Shown here: positions 54,026-62,280 of the stretch, one piece after another
Position numbering within the stretch: position 1 is the first letter of the stretch
Layout: every line of letters begins with the position of its first letter
DNA from: Rhodospirillaceae bacterium
Lineage (GTDB): Bacteria; Pseudomonadota; Alphaproteobacteria; DSM-16000; Inquilinaceae
Direction: 5' to 3'
DNA length: 64,000 nucleotides
Assembly (NCBI GenBank): GCA_020638595.1
Contig: JACKIG010000018.1
Coordinates: 6,680 to 70,679, forward strand
Position numbers and translations under genes: made by a program
The notes under the pieces: generated by a model
What the model saw: the letters and a program-made list of their open reading frames with translations, nothing else
Told to the model about the DNA's origin: nothing
Databases searched by the model: none

Positions 54026-55486
54026 ATGGCGGACGCCAAGACCATGACGACGACGGCCGGTGCGCCGGTTTCCGACAACCAGAACTCCGTCACCGCGGGG
54101 CCGCGGGGGCCGCTCTTGATGCAGGACTACCAGCTGCTGGAGAAGCTGGCCCACCAGAACCGCGAACGCGTGCCGGAGCGCGTGGTGCATGCCAAGGGTT
54201 CCGGCGCGTACGGCACGTTGACGATCACCAACGACATCACGCGCTACAGCCGCGCCAGCATCTTTTCCGAAGTCGGCAAGACAACCGCGATGCTGGCGCG
54301 CTTTTCCACCGTCGCCGGTGAGCGCGGGGCGGCGGATGCCGAGCGCGACGTCCGCGGGTTCGCCCTGAAGTTCTATACCGAGGAAGGCAACTGGGACATG
54401 GTGGGCAACAACACCCCCGTGTTCTTCATCCGCGATGCGCTGAAGTTCCCGGACTTCATCCACACCCAGAAGCGCCACCCCAGGACCAACATGCGCTCGC
54501 CGACGGCGATGTGGGACTTCTGGTCGCTGTCGCCGGAAAGCCTGCACCAGGTGACGATCCTGTTTTCCGATCGTGGCTTGCCGCGCGGCTTCCGCTTCAT
54601 GAACGGCTACGGATCGCACACCTATTCGTTCCTCAATGCTGCGGGCGAGCGGTTCTGGGTCAAGTTTCACTTCAAGACCGCCCAGGGCATCCGTACCTGG
54701 ACCAACCGCGAGGCCGAAGGCGTCGTCGCCACCGACCGCGAGAGCTCGCAACGCGACCTGTTCAACGCCATCGAGCGGGGCGACTTCCCGCGGTGGCATT
54801 TCTTCGTCCAGGTCATGCCGGAGGCCGAGGCGGCCACAACGCCCTACAATCCCTTCGATCTGACCAAGGTGTGGCCGCATGGCGACTATCCGCTGATCGA
54901 GGTCGGCGTGATGGAGCTGAACCGCAATCCGGAGAACTATTTCGCGGAGATCGAGCAATCGTCCTTCAGTCCGTCGAATGTGGTGCCGGGGATCAGCTGG
55001 TCCCCCGACAAGATGCTTCAGGCGCGCATCGTCTCCTATGCCGATGCGCACCGATACCGGGTGGGCACGCATTACGAGATGCTGCCGGTCAACCGGCCCC
55101 ATGTGCCGGTCAACACCTATCACCTGGACGGTCCCATGCGCTTCGACGCGCCCGGGGCTACGGATGCCTATTACGAGCCGAACTCCTTCGGTGGGCCGAC
55201 GCAGAACCCGGCCTATGGCGAACCGCCGCTGGCGATTGCCGGCGATGCCGGCCGCTATGACCATCGCGACGGCAACGACGACTATGGCCAGGCAGGGGCG
55301 CTGTTCCGCCTGCTGCCCCAGCCGGAGAAGGAGCGGCTGTTCCGCAACATCGCGGAGGCAATGGACGGCGTGCCGAAGCAGATCGTGGAGCGCCAGCTGC
55401 GCCATTTCGATGCAGCCGACCTTGCCTATGGCAGCGGTGTCAGGCGGGCATTGGCCGCGCAGCTTGCGCCGGAACCGGTGAAATAG
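54026..55486 (+). CDS. katA: Monofunctional haem catalase
   Basis: Predicted 486 residues, small-subunit catalase. The active site is complete: catalytic His55 in RVVHAKGSGAYG, Asn128 in DMVGNNTPVFF, and proximal haem ligand Tyr338 in RIVSYADAHRYRVG. The length and ending fit clade-3, NADPH-binding catalases. It breaks hydrogen peroxide into water and oxygen in the cytoplasm (no signal peptide). Start ATG 54026 follows GGGGAG by five bases. Its divergence from oxyR points to peroxide induction, and the downstream ybaN-hemA pair would supply haem. Confidence 0.95.
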   Translation: MADAKTMTTTAGAPVSDNQNSVTAGPRGPLLMQDYQLLEKLAHQNRERVPERVVHAKGSGAYGTLTITNDITRYSRASIFSEVGKTTAMLARFSTVAGERGAADAERDVRGFALKFYTEEGNWDMVGNNTPVFFIRDALKFPDFIHTQKRHPRTNMRSPTAMWDFWSLSPESLHQVTILFSDRGLPRGFRFMNGYGSHTYSFLNAAGERFWVKFHFKTAQGIRTWTNREAEGVVATDRESSQRDLFNAIERGDFPRWHFFVQVMPEAEAATTPYNPFDLTKVWPHGDYPLIEVGVMELNRNPENYFAEIEQSSFSPSNVVPGISWSPDKMLQARIVSYADAHRYRVGTHYEMLPVNRPHVPVNTYHLDGPMRFDAPGATDAYYEPNSFGGPTQNPAYGEPPLAIAGDAGRYDHRDGNDDYGQAGALFRLLPQPEKERLFRNIAEAMDGVPKQIVERQLRHFDAADLAYGSGVRRALAAQLAPEPVK

Positions 55487-55497
55487 TTCTGTTAACC

Positions 55498-55597
55498 AAG
55501 ACGTGCTAAGACGTTGTGCCGCCTTTGTGAGCCGGCGGCATAGGGGAACCCTGCCTTGCGCCATTGGCGCATGGCAGGCGACCCCGAAGACGTGCTA
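55498..55597. repeat. 11-bp direct repeats flanking hairpins
   Basis: AAGACGTGCTA occurs at 55498-55508 and 55587-55597. Between them lie GCCGCC...GGCGGC (about 55518-55539) and a strong hairpin at 55550-55578: CCTGCC-T-TGCGCC, loop ATT, GGCGCA-T-GGCAGG. It fills the katA-ybaN gap. It may be a small mobile repeat or a terminator/attenuator; no T run is seen. Confidence 0.55.
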
Positions 55598-55604
55598 GAC
55601 CGGG

Positions 55605-56081
55605 ATGACCATGGACCTGGAATTGCGGAAGGACGTGCGGGCGGGAACCGCCTGGGGCGTGGTGGGCCGGCACGGGCTGCGCGGCCTGGGTGTGCTTGCC
55701 TTCGCGATCGGGACCGTGGGGATCTTTGTGCCGTTGCTGCCGACGACGATCTTCTGGATCGCCGCGGCGGCGTGTTTCGCCCGGTCGGAGCCGCGATGGC
55801 AGCGCTGGATCTTCGAACATCCGCGCTTCGGGGCCCCGGTGCGGGACTATTTGAGGGCCGGCGTCGTCCGGCGGGAGGCAAAGTTGGCCGCAATCGCAGG
55901 GCTGGCGGCGTCCTTCTGCATCACGGCATTCGTCTCCGGCCTGAACCTGGTGGGGCTGTGCGTCCTTGCCGCCACGCTGACGGCCGTCGCCGTCTACGTG
56001 GTCAGCCGGCCGGAACGCCTGCCTCCTTCCCTGTCGCCGGATGGCGCCGCGTCACCGCGACCGACACCACCGTTGAGCTGA
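55605..56081 (+). CDS. ybaN: YbaN (DUF454) family inner-membrane protein
   Basis: Predicted 158 residues; ATG 55605 or 55611. Hydrophobic segments lie near residues 25-65 and 90-135. The family motif G-x-V-G-x-x-L-P-L-L-P-T-T appears here as GTVGIFVPLLPTTIFWI, followed by ACFARSEPRWQRWIFEHPRFG, which is characteristic of DUF454. Function is not established; relatives occur next to haem and iron genes. It ends 5 bp before hemA, so the two are cotranscribed. The last 20 residues are Pro/Ser-rich. Confidence 0.85.
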   Translation: MTMDLELRKDVRAGTAWGVVGRHGLRGLGVLAFAIGTVGIFVPLLPTTIFWIAAAACFARSEPRWQRWIFEHPRFGAPVRDYLRAGVVRREAKLAAIAGLAASFCITAFVSGLNLVGLCVLAATLTAVAVYVVSRPERLPPSLSPDGAASPRPTPPLS

Positions 56082-56086
56082 GGTCG

Positions 56087-57340
56087 ATGGACTATCCCCG
56101 TATCTTCGAAGACGCAATCGACAGCCTGAAGCAGGAACGGCGCTATCGCGTGTTCGCCGACCTGGAACGCGTTGCCGGGCGCTTCCCGCACGCCGTCCAC
56201 CACACGCCGTCCGGGCGGCGCGACGTGGTGGTCTGGTGTTCCAACGATTACCTGGGCATGGGCCAGAATGCCGGCGTCATCCGCGCCATGCAGGACACGG
56301 CCGGCCGCATGGGCACCGGTGCCGGCGGCACGCGCAACATCTCCGGCACCAATCACCCGCTGGTGGAGCTGGAGGCGGAACTGGCGGACCTGCACGGCAA
56401 GCCGGCGTCGCTGGTGTTCACGTCGGGCTTCATTTCCAACGAAGCGTCCATCAGCACCATCGCGCGGCTGATCCCCGACTGCCTGATCCTGTCGGACAGC
56501 CTCAACCACGCCTCGATGATCGCCGGCATCCGCCACAGCGGCGCGGAAAAGCGCATCTTCCGCCACAACGACCTGGAGCACCTGGAAGACCTGCTGCGCC
56601 GCGCCGGGCGCGAGCGGGCGAAGCTGATCGTCTTCGAATCCGTCTATTCCATGGACGGCGACATCGCCCCGATCGCGGCGGTCTGCGACCTGGCCGAGCG
56701 CTACGGCGCCATGACCTATCTGGACGAAGTGCACGCCGTCGGCATGTACGGCCCGCGCGGCGGCGGCATCGCCGAGCGTGACGGCGTCATGGACCGTGTC
56801 GACGTGATCGAAGGCACCCTGGCCAAGGCCTATGGCACGCTGGGCGGATACATTGCGTCGTCGACGGCGATCTGCGATGCCGTCCGCTCCTACGCGCCGG
56901 AGTTCATCTTCACCACGGCGCTGCCGCCGGCCATCGCCGCGGCCGCATGCACCAGCGTGCGCTATCTCAAGCGTTCCGGCGCCGAGCGGGCGGCCCACCA
57001 GGCCAATGCCGCCCGCACCAAGGCGGTGCTGCGCGCCGCCGGCCTGCCGGTCATGCCGTCCGAGGCGCATATCGTCCCGGTGCTGGTGGGCGATCCTGCC
57101 CGCTGCAGGGCGGCGACGGAGCGGCTGTTGAACGGGCATGGCATCTATATCCAGCCGATCAACTACCCGACCGTGCCGCGGGGGACGGAACGCCTGCGCA
57201 TCACCCCCACACCCTGCCACACAGACGCGATGCTGGCGGCCCTGGCCGATGCCCTGGTCGCCGTCTGGCAGGAACTGGACCTGCCCCTGGGCGGCGACGC
57301 CGTCGCCCCCCCGCTGGAGGCGCTGGCCGCCGTTCCCTGA
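56087..57340 (+). CDS. hemA: 5-aminolevulinate synthase
   Basis: Predicted 417 residues from ATG 56087. An alpha-oxoamine synthase: glycine-rich GTGAGGTRNISGTNHPLVELE (about 77-97), YLDEVHAVGMYG with the PLP-ring aspartate, and Lys247 in EGTLAKAYGTLGGY as the PLP Schiff-base lysine. It condenses succinyl-CoA and glycine to 5-aminolevulinate, the first step of the C4 (Shemin) haem pathway used by alphaproteobacteria. Cotranscribed with ybaN and probably read together with catalase demand upstream. Confidence 0.95.
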   Translation: MDYPRIFEDAIDSLKQERRYRVFADLERVAGRFPHAVHHTPSGRRDVVVWCSNDYLGMGQNAGVIRAMQDTAGRMGTGAGGTRNISGTNHPLVELEAELADLHGKPASLVFTSGFISNEASISTIARLIPDCLILSDSLNHASMIAGIRHSGAEKRIFRHNDLEHLEDLLRRAGRERAKLIVFESVYSMDGDIAPIAAVCDLAERYGAMTYLDEVHAVGMYGPRGGGIAERDGVMDRVDVIEGTLAKAYGTLGGYIASSTAICDAVRSYAPEFIFTTALPPAIAAAACTSVRYLKRSGAERAAHQANAARTKAVLRAAGLPVMPSEAHIVPVLVGDPARCRAATERLLNGHGIYIQPINYPTVPRGTERLRITPTPCHTDAMLAALADALVAVWQELDLPLGGDAVAPPLEALAAVP

Positions 57341-57408
57341 GCGGGAAGGCTTCGCAAGCCCCTCGCACCCGCGCGGTCGCCGCACGTGAAGGCGCGTCGC
57401 CGTCATCA

Positions 57409-57502
57409 GGGGTCAGGTCTTTGATTGATGCATAGCCGGTTGACTCCGGAGACCGGACAAGCCGGTCGGCTTTCACTGTGCGATAAGGAAAGACCTGACC
57501 CC
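57409..57502. repeat. REP-like element A
   Basis: 94 bp bounded by a perfect 14 bp terminal inverted repeat, GGGGTCAGGTCTTT and AAAGACCTGACCCC. It shares with element B the start GATTGATG, the centre CCGGA-x-ACCGGACAA and the end GCGATA. No coding capacity. It lies after hemA. Confidence 0.85.
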
Positions 57503-57528
57503 ATAGATAGGATGCGCTCGAGGGGTTG

Positions 57529-57623
57529 GGGGTCAGGTCTTTGATTGATGTACTGCTTGGCCGCTTCCGGACACCGGACAAATCGGTTGATCCTCATCAT
57601 GCGATATAGAAAGACCTGACCCC
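57529..57623. repeat. REP-like element B
   Basis: 95 bp, same orientation and the same 14 bp inverted ends as element A, 26 bp downstream; interior only partly conserved. It is followed by two copies of CCCCCAAAGGCCG (about 57620-57650). The pair sits between the convergent 3' ends of hemA and the YeiH gene and may also act as a terminator. Confidence 0.85.
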
Positions 57624-57675
57624 CAAAGGCCGCGATACCCCCAAAGGCCGACCCCCAGAGGCTGGTCGTCGGCCG

Positions 57676-58722
57676 TCAGGGTGATATCGCCAGGACGGCG
57701 ACCGCCAGTCCGGCGATCCAGGCCGTCTCCGCAACCAGCAGCACCAGCGCCCGCAGGCCGACCGAGGCGAGGTCCTTCAGCGACGTGCGGATGCCGAGCG
57801 CGGCGATGGCCGCCACCAGTGCCCAGCGCGATACGTCGATCAGCACCAGGCGCAGCGGTTCGGCAATCCATCCCAGGCTGTTGGCCCCGACCAGGGCGAC
57901 GAAGACGGCGAGAAACAGCGGGAAGGGCGGGCGCTTGGCCGACTGTCCGCTGCCCCGGAACAGCACGAGCGTGATCGCCAGCACCACCGGCACCAGCATC
58001 GCAACGCGCAGCAGCTTGGTCAGCGTCGCCGTGTCGCCGGCTTCGGCCGAAACGCTGTAGCCCGCCCCGACGACCTGCGCCACATCGTGGATGGTGGCCC
58101 CCAGGAAGATGCCCGCGATGCGGTCGTCAAGGCCCAGTGCACCAACGGCCAGCGGGTAGACCACCATGGCGATGGTGCTGAGCGTCGTCACCCCCAGCAC
58201 CGTGAAGATGGTGTCGCGCTCGGTGATGCCACGCTCACCCTTGGGCAGGACAGACGCGATGGCCAGCGCGGCCGAAGCGCCGCAGATACCGACCGCTCCG
58301 CCGGTGAGGATGCCGAAGTCGCGGCTGAACCCCATGCGCCGCGCCAGCCAGCCGCCGAACACCAGCGTCAGCGACACGCCGGCCACCGCCACCAGGATCG
58401 GGGCGATGCCCAGGGCAACCGCGCCCTCGACCGTGATGCGCACGCCCAACAGGGCGACGCCGATCCTCAAGACCGTGCGCGAGGTGAAGCCCACCCCTTC
58501 CACGCACCGGCCTTCCTGCGACAGGAAATTGAAGGCCATGCCCAGCAGCAGGGCGAACAGCATCACCGGCCCGCCATAGTGGTCGGACAGGAATGTGGCG
58601 GCCAGACTGATGGTACCGCTGACCAGCACCCCGGGTGCCAGCGCTTTCGCCGTCGCGCGGGCGCTGCGCAGCCTGAGCGACCAGTCCGGCCTCACGGCTG
58701 GCGCCGTGGGTGGGCAAGGCAA
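57676..58722 (-). CDS. YeiH/UPF0324 family membrane transporter
   Basis: About 348 residues; start uncertain (TTG 58722, or GTG 58695 nearer the conserved region). Around ten hydrophobic segments. Conserved family signatures are GVALLGVRIT near residue 90, GGAVGICGASAALAIASVLP near 140, and a later IHDVAQVVGAGYSVS. The family is annotated as putative sulfate exporters on limited evidence; substrates are not settled. Same strand as and 64 bp after the amidotransferase gene, so it could be the last gene of the right-hand cluster. Confidence 0.85.
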   Translation of the reverse strand: MPCPPTAPAVRPDWSLRLRSARATAKALAPGVLVSGTISLAATFLSDHYGGPVMLFALLLGMAFNFLSQEGRCVEGVGFTSRTVLRIGVALLGVRITVEGAVALGIAPILVAVAGVSLTLVFGGWLARRMGFSRDFGILTGGAVGICGASAALAIASVLPKGERGITERDTIFTVLGVTTLSTIAMVVYPLAVGALGLDDRIAGIFLGATIHDVAQVVGAGYSVSAEAGDTATLTKLLRVAMLVPVVLAITLVLFRGSGQSAKRPPFPLFLAVFVALVGANSLGWIAEPLRLVLIDVSRWALVAAIAALGIRTSLKDLASVGLRALVLLVAETAWIAGLAVAVLAISP

Positions 58723-58786
58723 GGCATGTCCATCGTCATAGCGCCCCGGCGCGCCGTCGCAAAGCCCGATGCCACCCGCGTGCCCC

Positions 58787-60010
58787 CTATCCCGGAAGCC
58801 TGGCGGCCGTGCGCAGCAGGGCGACGAAGCCGGGATGCGGATGGGCCGGCGTCGACTGCAATTCCGGATGCCCCTGGAAGCCGAGAAACAGCTTCGCCGT
58901 CGGCGCTTCGAGGACGTAGGCGACCTGGGCTTCGGCGTCCTCCGCCGTCACCGACAGGCCGGCATGGGTCAGGTCCCGGCGGTAGCGCGGGGCCAGGCCA
59001 TAACGGTGGTTCGTCCGTTCCACCAGACTGGACGGATCGCGCCCGCTGGCATGCAGGATCCCATGCAGCCGGCTGCCGGGGCGCACCACGACCGTGCGGT
59101 CGCCCATCCGGTGTTGCGGCCGGCCGGACGGGTCGATCAGACGCTCGAACAGCTTGATCGGGGCATCGGGTGCGGCTTCCTCCAGCTCCGCCTCCGGCAG
59201 GCCTGCGCGGGTGCGGGCGACGGCCAGCGCCATGGACTGCATGCCCAGGCAAAGCCCCAGCGTCGGGATGCCGCCGTTGAGGGCCGCGGTCGCGGCCGCC
59301 ACCTGGCCGGGAACCTCGTCCAGGTCGGCGCCGCCCGGCAGCACCAGCCCCTGGGCCTGCGCCAGCATGTCGGCCGGTGCCTCGCGAACGTCGCCCGACG
59401 AAACGACGTCGACGGTGACGTCGACGGCCGCCCTGTCGGCGGCGTCGCCGAGGGCGGCAAGCACGGCGGCGTAGACGCGATGGAGGCGGTCCCGGTCGCC
59501 GACGACCGCGATCGTCACCTGCGGCCTTGCCCCGCCGCCTGTGCGGACCGCCGGGCCTGCGCGCCCGAAGGGATCGACCGCGATGGGGCCGTGGACGTCC
59601 AGTTCGGCTGCATCCGGGCCGTCGACGATCAGCCGTCCATCCGGGGCGACGTCGACCCAGGAATGGCCGGTCGACACGGCCGGCCGGCGCAGTTCCCGCC
59701 CGTCGGCGAACAGGTCGGGATCGACGGCGACGACCGCGGTGCCCGGCAGGGCCAGCAGGTCGCCGCTCCAAGGCTCCGTCGTCTCGACGGCAAGGCCGGC
59801 CCTGTCGCCCCACAGCCGGAAGGTCTCCACCAGGCGGCCATCGGCGGTGGCATGCTGCAGGGCATGGACATCGAAGCGCACGGCGGGGTCGTGCGGCACG
59901 ACCAGACGCGCAGTCCGGCGCTGCGGCGTGTTCAGTGCCTGCGCCAATGCCGCGGCCGCGCGGGTGTGCAGCCCCGGGGCGCCGGCCGCTTCGAAGACGA
60001 AGAAGGCCAT
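58787..60010 (-). CDS. Orphan CTP-synthase-type glutamine amidotransferase
   Basis: Predicted 407 residues. Residues about 163-407 match the class I GATase domain of CTP synthase: nucleophile Cys254 in LGLCLGMQ, RTNHRYGLAP as the PyrG-like RHRHRY motif, and the His381/Glu383 dyad in FQGHPELQS. The CTP-synthase amidoligase domain is missing. Residues 1-160 are a separate region I do not recognise. The dyad and nucleophile are intact, so it should hydrolyse glutamine or a gamma-glutamyl-like amide. It begins 13 bp after the M24 gene, in a cluster of amino-acid-derivative hydrolases. A catabolic gamma-glutamyl hydrolase role is possible but unproven. Confidence 0.75.
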   Translation of the reverse strand: MAFFVFEAAGAPGLHTRAAAALAQALNTPQRRTARLVVPHDPAVRFDVHALQHATADGRLVETFRLWGDRAGLAVETTEPWSGDLLALPGTAVVAVDPDLFADGRELRRPAVSTGHSWVDVAPDGRLIVDGPDAAELDVHGPIAVDPFGRAGPAVRTGGGARPQVTIAVVGDRDRLHRVYAAVLAALGDAADRAAVDVTVDVVSSGDVREAPADMLAQAQGLVLPGGADLDEVPGQVAAATAALNGGIPTLGLCLGMQSMALAVARTRAGLPEAELEEAAPDAPIKLFERLIDPSGRPQHRMGDRTVVVRPGSRLHGILHASGRDPSSLVERTNHRYGLAPRYRRDLTHAGLSVTAEDAEAQVAYVLEAPTAKLFLGFQGHPELQSTPAHPHPGFVALLRTAARLPG

Positions 60011-60023
60011 GGGCGGGTCCGTC

Positions 60024-61184
60024 CTAGCCGATCAGCGTGATGCTGCGGTCCAGGTCGCTGAGCGGCCGGCAGCCGGTGTCAGTCACCACCACCGTTTCGC
60101 TGACACCGACCGTGAACGCGCCGTAGACGCGCAGCGCCGGTGGGATGTGGAAGACCATGCCGGGCTCGATCGCGCGCGTCTGGCCGTAGTAGAGGCTGAG
60201 GATGTTGCCCTCGCCCCAGTCGGGCGCGAAGGACGTCCCGATGCTGTAGCCGGTGCGCTTGCGGTAGGCCTCCGTCAGCCCGTTGCGGTCGATTACCGCC
60301 TGGCAGGCCCGGTGGACCGCCTCGCAGGTGGCGCCCGGGCGCACGGCATCGATGGCCGCCGCCAGCGCCTCTTCGCACACCGCGGCCATGCGCACCGCTT
60401 CGGCCGGCGGCGTGCCGAGCCAGGCCGACCGCATCAGGGCGGCGTGGTAGCGGTTGTGGACGCCCGCCAGCTCCAGGAACATGGGCTCGCCGGCTTCAAG
60501 CCGCCGCCGCCGCCAGGTGCCGTGCGGCACCCCGGTGCGCGGGCCGGAGGAAACCAGCGGCTCCATCCCGAAATACTCCGACCCGGCGGCGACGGCCGCC
60601 TGGAACATGGCGGCAACCACGTCGTTTTCCGTCGCCCCTGGCCGCACGGCGGCCAGCCCGGCGCGCATGCCGGCGGCGGCGTAGCCGGCCGCCGTCTCGA
60701 TGAAGGCGATCTCCTCCGCCGATTTGACGGCGCGCAGGCCCTCGACGATGCCGGAGCTGTCGGTGATGCCGGCCACCGCGTCCTGCAACTGCTCGAAAAA
60801 GCGGATCGGCAGGAACCAGCCGCGCTTTTCCACCCCGATCCGGCGCTTCGACCAGCCGCGGTCGGCCAGCACGCGCACGACCGCGTCGGCCGGGCTCTCG
60901 TCATCCTGGTAGACCACAAAGTCCGACAGCCGCGTATTGGCCCGGCAGTTCAGCTGTTCCAGCTGCCGCAGCAGGAACACCGGCGCCCCTTCGGCCGGCA
61001 GCATCAGGGCCTGGAAGGTGTAGTAGCCCGGCGTCTGCTGGCCGGTCAGGTAGAAGATGTTCTCCGGCCCGGTGACGATCGCCACGTCGATGCCGGCCGC
61101 GGCCAGCGCGCCGCGCGTGGCCGCAAGGCGCCGGTCGAGTTCGCCGGCGCTGAACACACATTCGATTGCCGCAACGTCAGTCAT
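60024..61184 (-). CDS. M24-fold hydrolase, creatinase/ectoine-hydrolase-like
   Basis: Predicted 386 residues from ATG 61184, overlapping the upstream gene by 8 bp. A creatinase N-domain (1-150) is followed by the pita-bread fold. Metallopeptidase ligands are mostly lost: the first Asp is Glu238 (FLELAG), the second is Ala (RYHAALMR), the His region is SFAPDWGEG, and the first C-terminal Glu is Pro (FHIPPA); only Glu363 remains. LELAG-x-H-x-RYH and TGYSIGTSFAPDWGEGN strongly recall ectoine hydrolase DoeA/EutD. It probably cleaves a C-N bond in a small compound rather than a peptide. Confidence 0.8.
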   Translation of the reverse strand: MTDVAAIECVFSAGELDRRLAATRGALAAAGIDVAIVTGPENIFYLTGQQTPGYYTFQALMLPAEGAPVFLLRQLEQLNCRANTRLSDFVVYQDDESPADAVVRVLADRGWSKRRIGVEKRGWFLPIRFFEQLQDAVAGITDSSGIVEGLRAVKSAEEIAFIETAAGYAAAGMRAGLAAVRPGATENDVVAAMFQAAVAAGSEYFGMEPLVSSGPRTGVPHGTWRRRRLEAGEPMFLELAGVHNRYHAALMRSAWLGTPPAEAVRMAAVCEEALAAAIDAVRPGATCEAVHRACQAVIDRNGLTEAYRKRTGYSIGTSFAPDWGEGNILSLYYGQTRAIEPGMVFHIPPALRVYGAFTVGVSETVVVTDTGCRPLSDLDRSITLIG

Positions 61185-62280
61185 GGGTCCACTCCGCAGT
61201 CCGGCGGCATCGCGCCCCGTCGAAGGCGACGCCGAGCCCGGCGGCGCCGTCGATGCGGACGGTGCCAGTGTCATAGGTGAGGCCCGAGGCCGGGTCGTCG
61301 ACCAGGCCGTCGGCGCCGTAGAGCTCCGCATGGGCGGGTTCGAGCGCCAGCGCGGCATGCACCGCCGCCGCCGTCGCCACCCCGCCCTCGTTCATCTGCC
61401 CGACCATGACGCCGATACCGGCGGCCCGCAGGCGCTGCCCGCACGCGACGACACGATCGATCCCGCCCAGCTTGACGATCTTCAGGTGCGCCATCTGCCG
61501 CCAGCCGGCGGCCACCACGCGGTCCACGGCGGCCGGCGAGGACACCGTCTCGTCCAGCATCACAGGCACCGGCGTGCCATGGGCGAAGGCGGCGACGGCC
61601 GGCCAGTCGTCGGGCGCAAACGGCTGCTCCACATAGGCAAGGCCGGCGGCGGCGAAAGCGGACAGTCCGGCTTCGACGTCGCCGGCCGCCCAGGCGCCGT
61701 TGAGGTCGACGGCCAGTTCCACATCCGGCCCGACGCTGTCGCGCAGCCGCATCAGGAAGTCCCGGTCGGCGGTCCGGTCGGCGATGCCCAGCCGCACCTT
61801 CAGCCGGCGGAAGCCACGGGCGACATAGCCGCGCGCGGCCTCAATCATGGCGTCGGCCGGCCCGTGGAACAGGCTCTGGTTGGTGTGGTACCGGCGCGCC
61901 CCGCCGGCGACGCCGAACAGCTCGCAGACGCCGCAGCCGGCCTGCCTCGCGTCGGCGTCGTGCAGTGCCGCTTCGACCATGGCGCGGACCGGCGCGGGGG
62001 CGTCGCGGTCGGCCGCCGCAAGCACGGCCGGCGTGCCGTCGGGCCAGGGCAGGCCGGCGACGGCCCGGGTGGCCGCGGCGGCAACCTCGTCGGGGGACAG
62101 CCCGTTGACATAGGCGATGTTCGATCGCGCCTCGCCCACGCCCCGAAGCCCGTCGGCGTCCTCGACGACCAGATAGAGCGACGTCAGGAACGCCACCGGG
62201 CCGGAAACGGCGGTGTGGACCAGAAGGCCGGGGCGGTAATGCAGCTCTGCCTGGAACAGCCGGACACTGGTAGGTGTCAC
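61177..62280 (-). CDS. Enolase-superfamily enzyme (muconate lactonising/epimerase type)
   Basis: Predicted 367 residues from GTG 62280, overlapping the M20 stop (GTGA). Capping domain, then barrel with metal ligands Asp192 (with Asn194), Glu218 and Asp243 (followed by Glu244). The catalytic pair is unusual: the first motif is K161-V-R163 where muconate-lactonising, OSBS/NSAR and dipeptide epimerase subgroups have KxK; Lys267 in KIVKLGG is retained. Members racemise N-acyl amino acids or dipeptides, or cycloisomerise acids. With an M20 deacylase next door, N-acylamino-acid racemase/epimerase is the leading idea; unproven. Confidence 0.82.
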   Translation of the reverse strand: MTPTSVRLFQAELHYRPGLLVHTAVSGPVAFLTSLYLVVEDADGLRGVGEARSNIAYVNGLSPDEVAAAATRAVAGLPWPDGTPAVLAAADRDAPAPVRAMVEAALHDADARQAGCGVCELFGVAGGARRYHTNQSLFHGPADAMIEAARGYVARGFRRLKVRLGIADRTADRDFLMRLRDSVGPDVELAVDLNGAWAAGDVEAGLSAFAAAGLAYVEQPFAPDDWPAVAAFAHGTPVPVMLDETVSSPAAVDRVVAAGWRQMAHLKIVKLGGIDRVVACGQRLRAAGIGVMVGQMNEGGVATAAAVHAALALEPAHAELYGADGLVDDPASGLTYDTGTVRIDGAAGLGVAFDGARCRRTAEWTHD

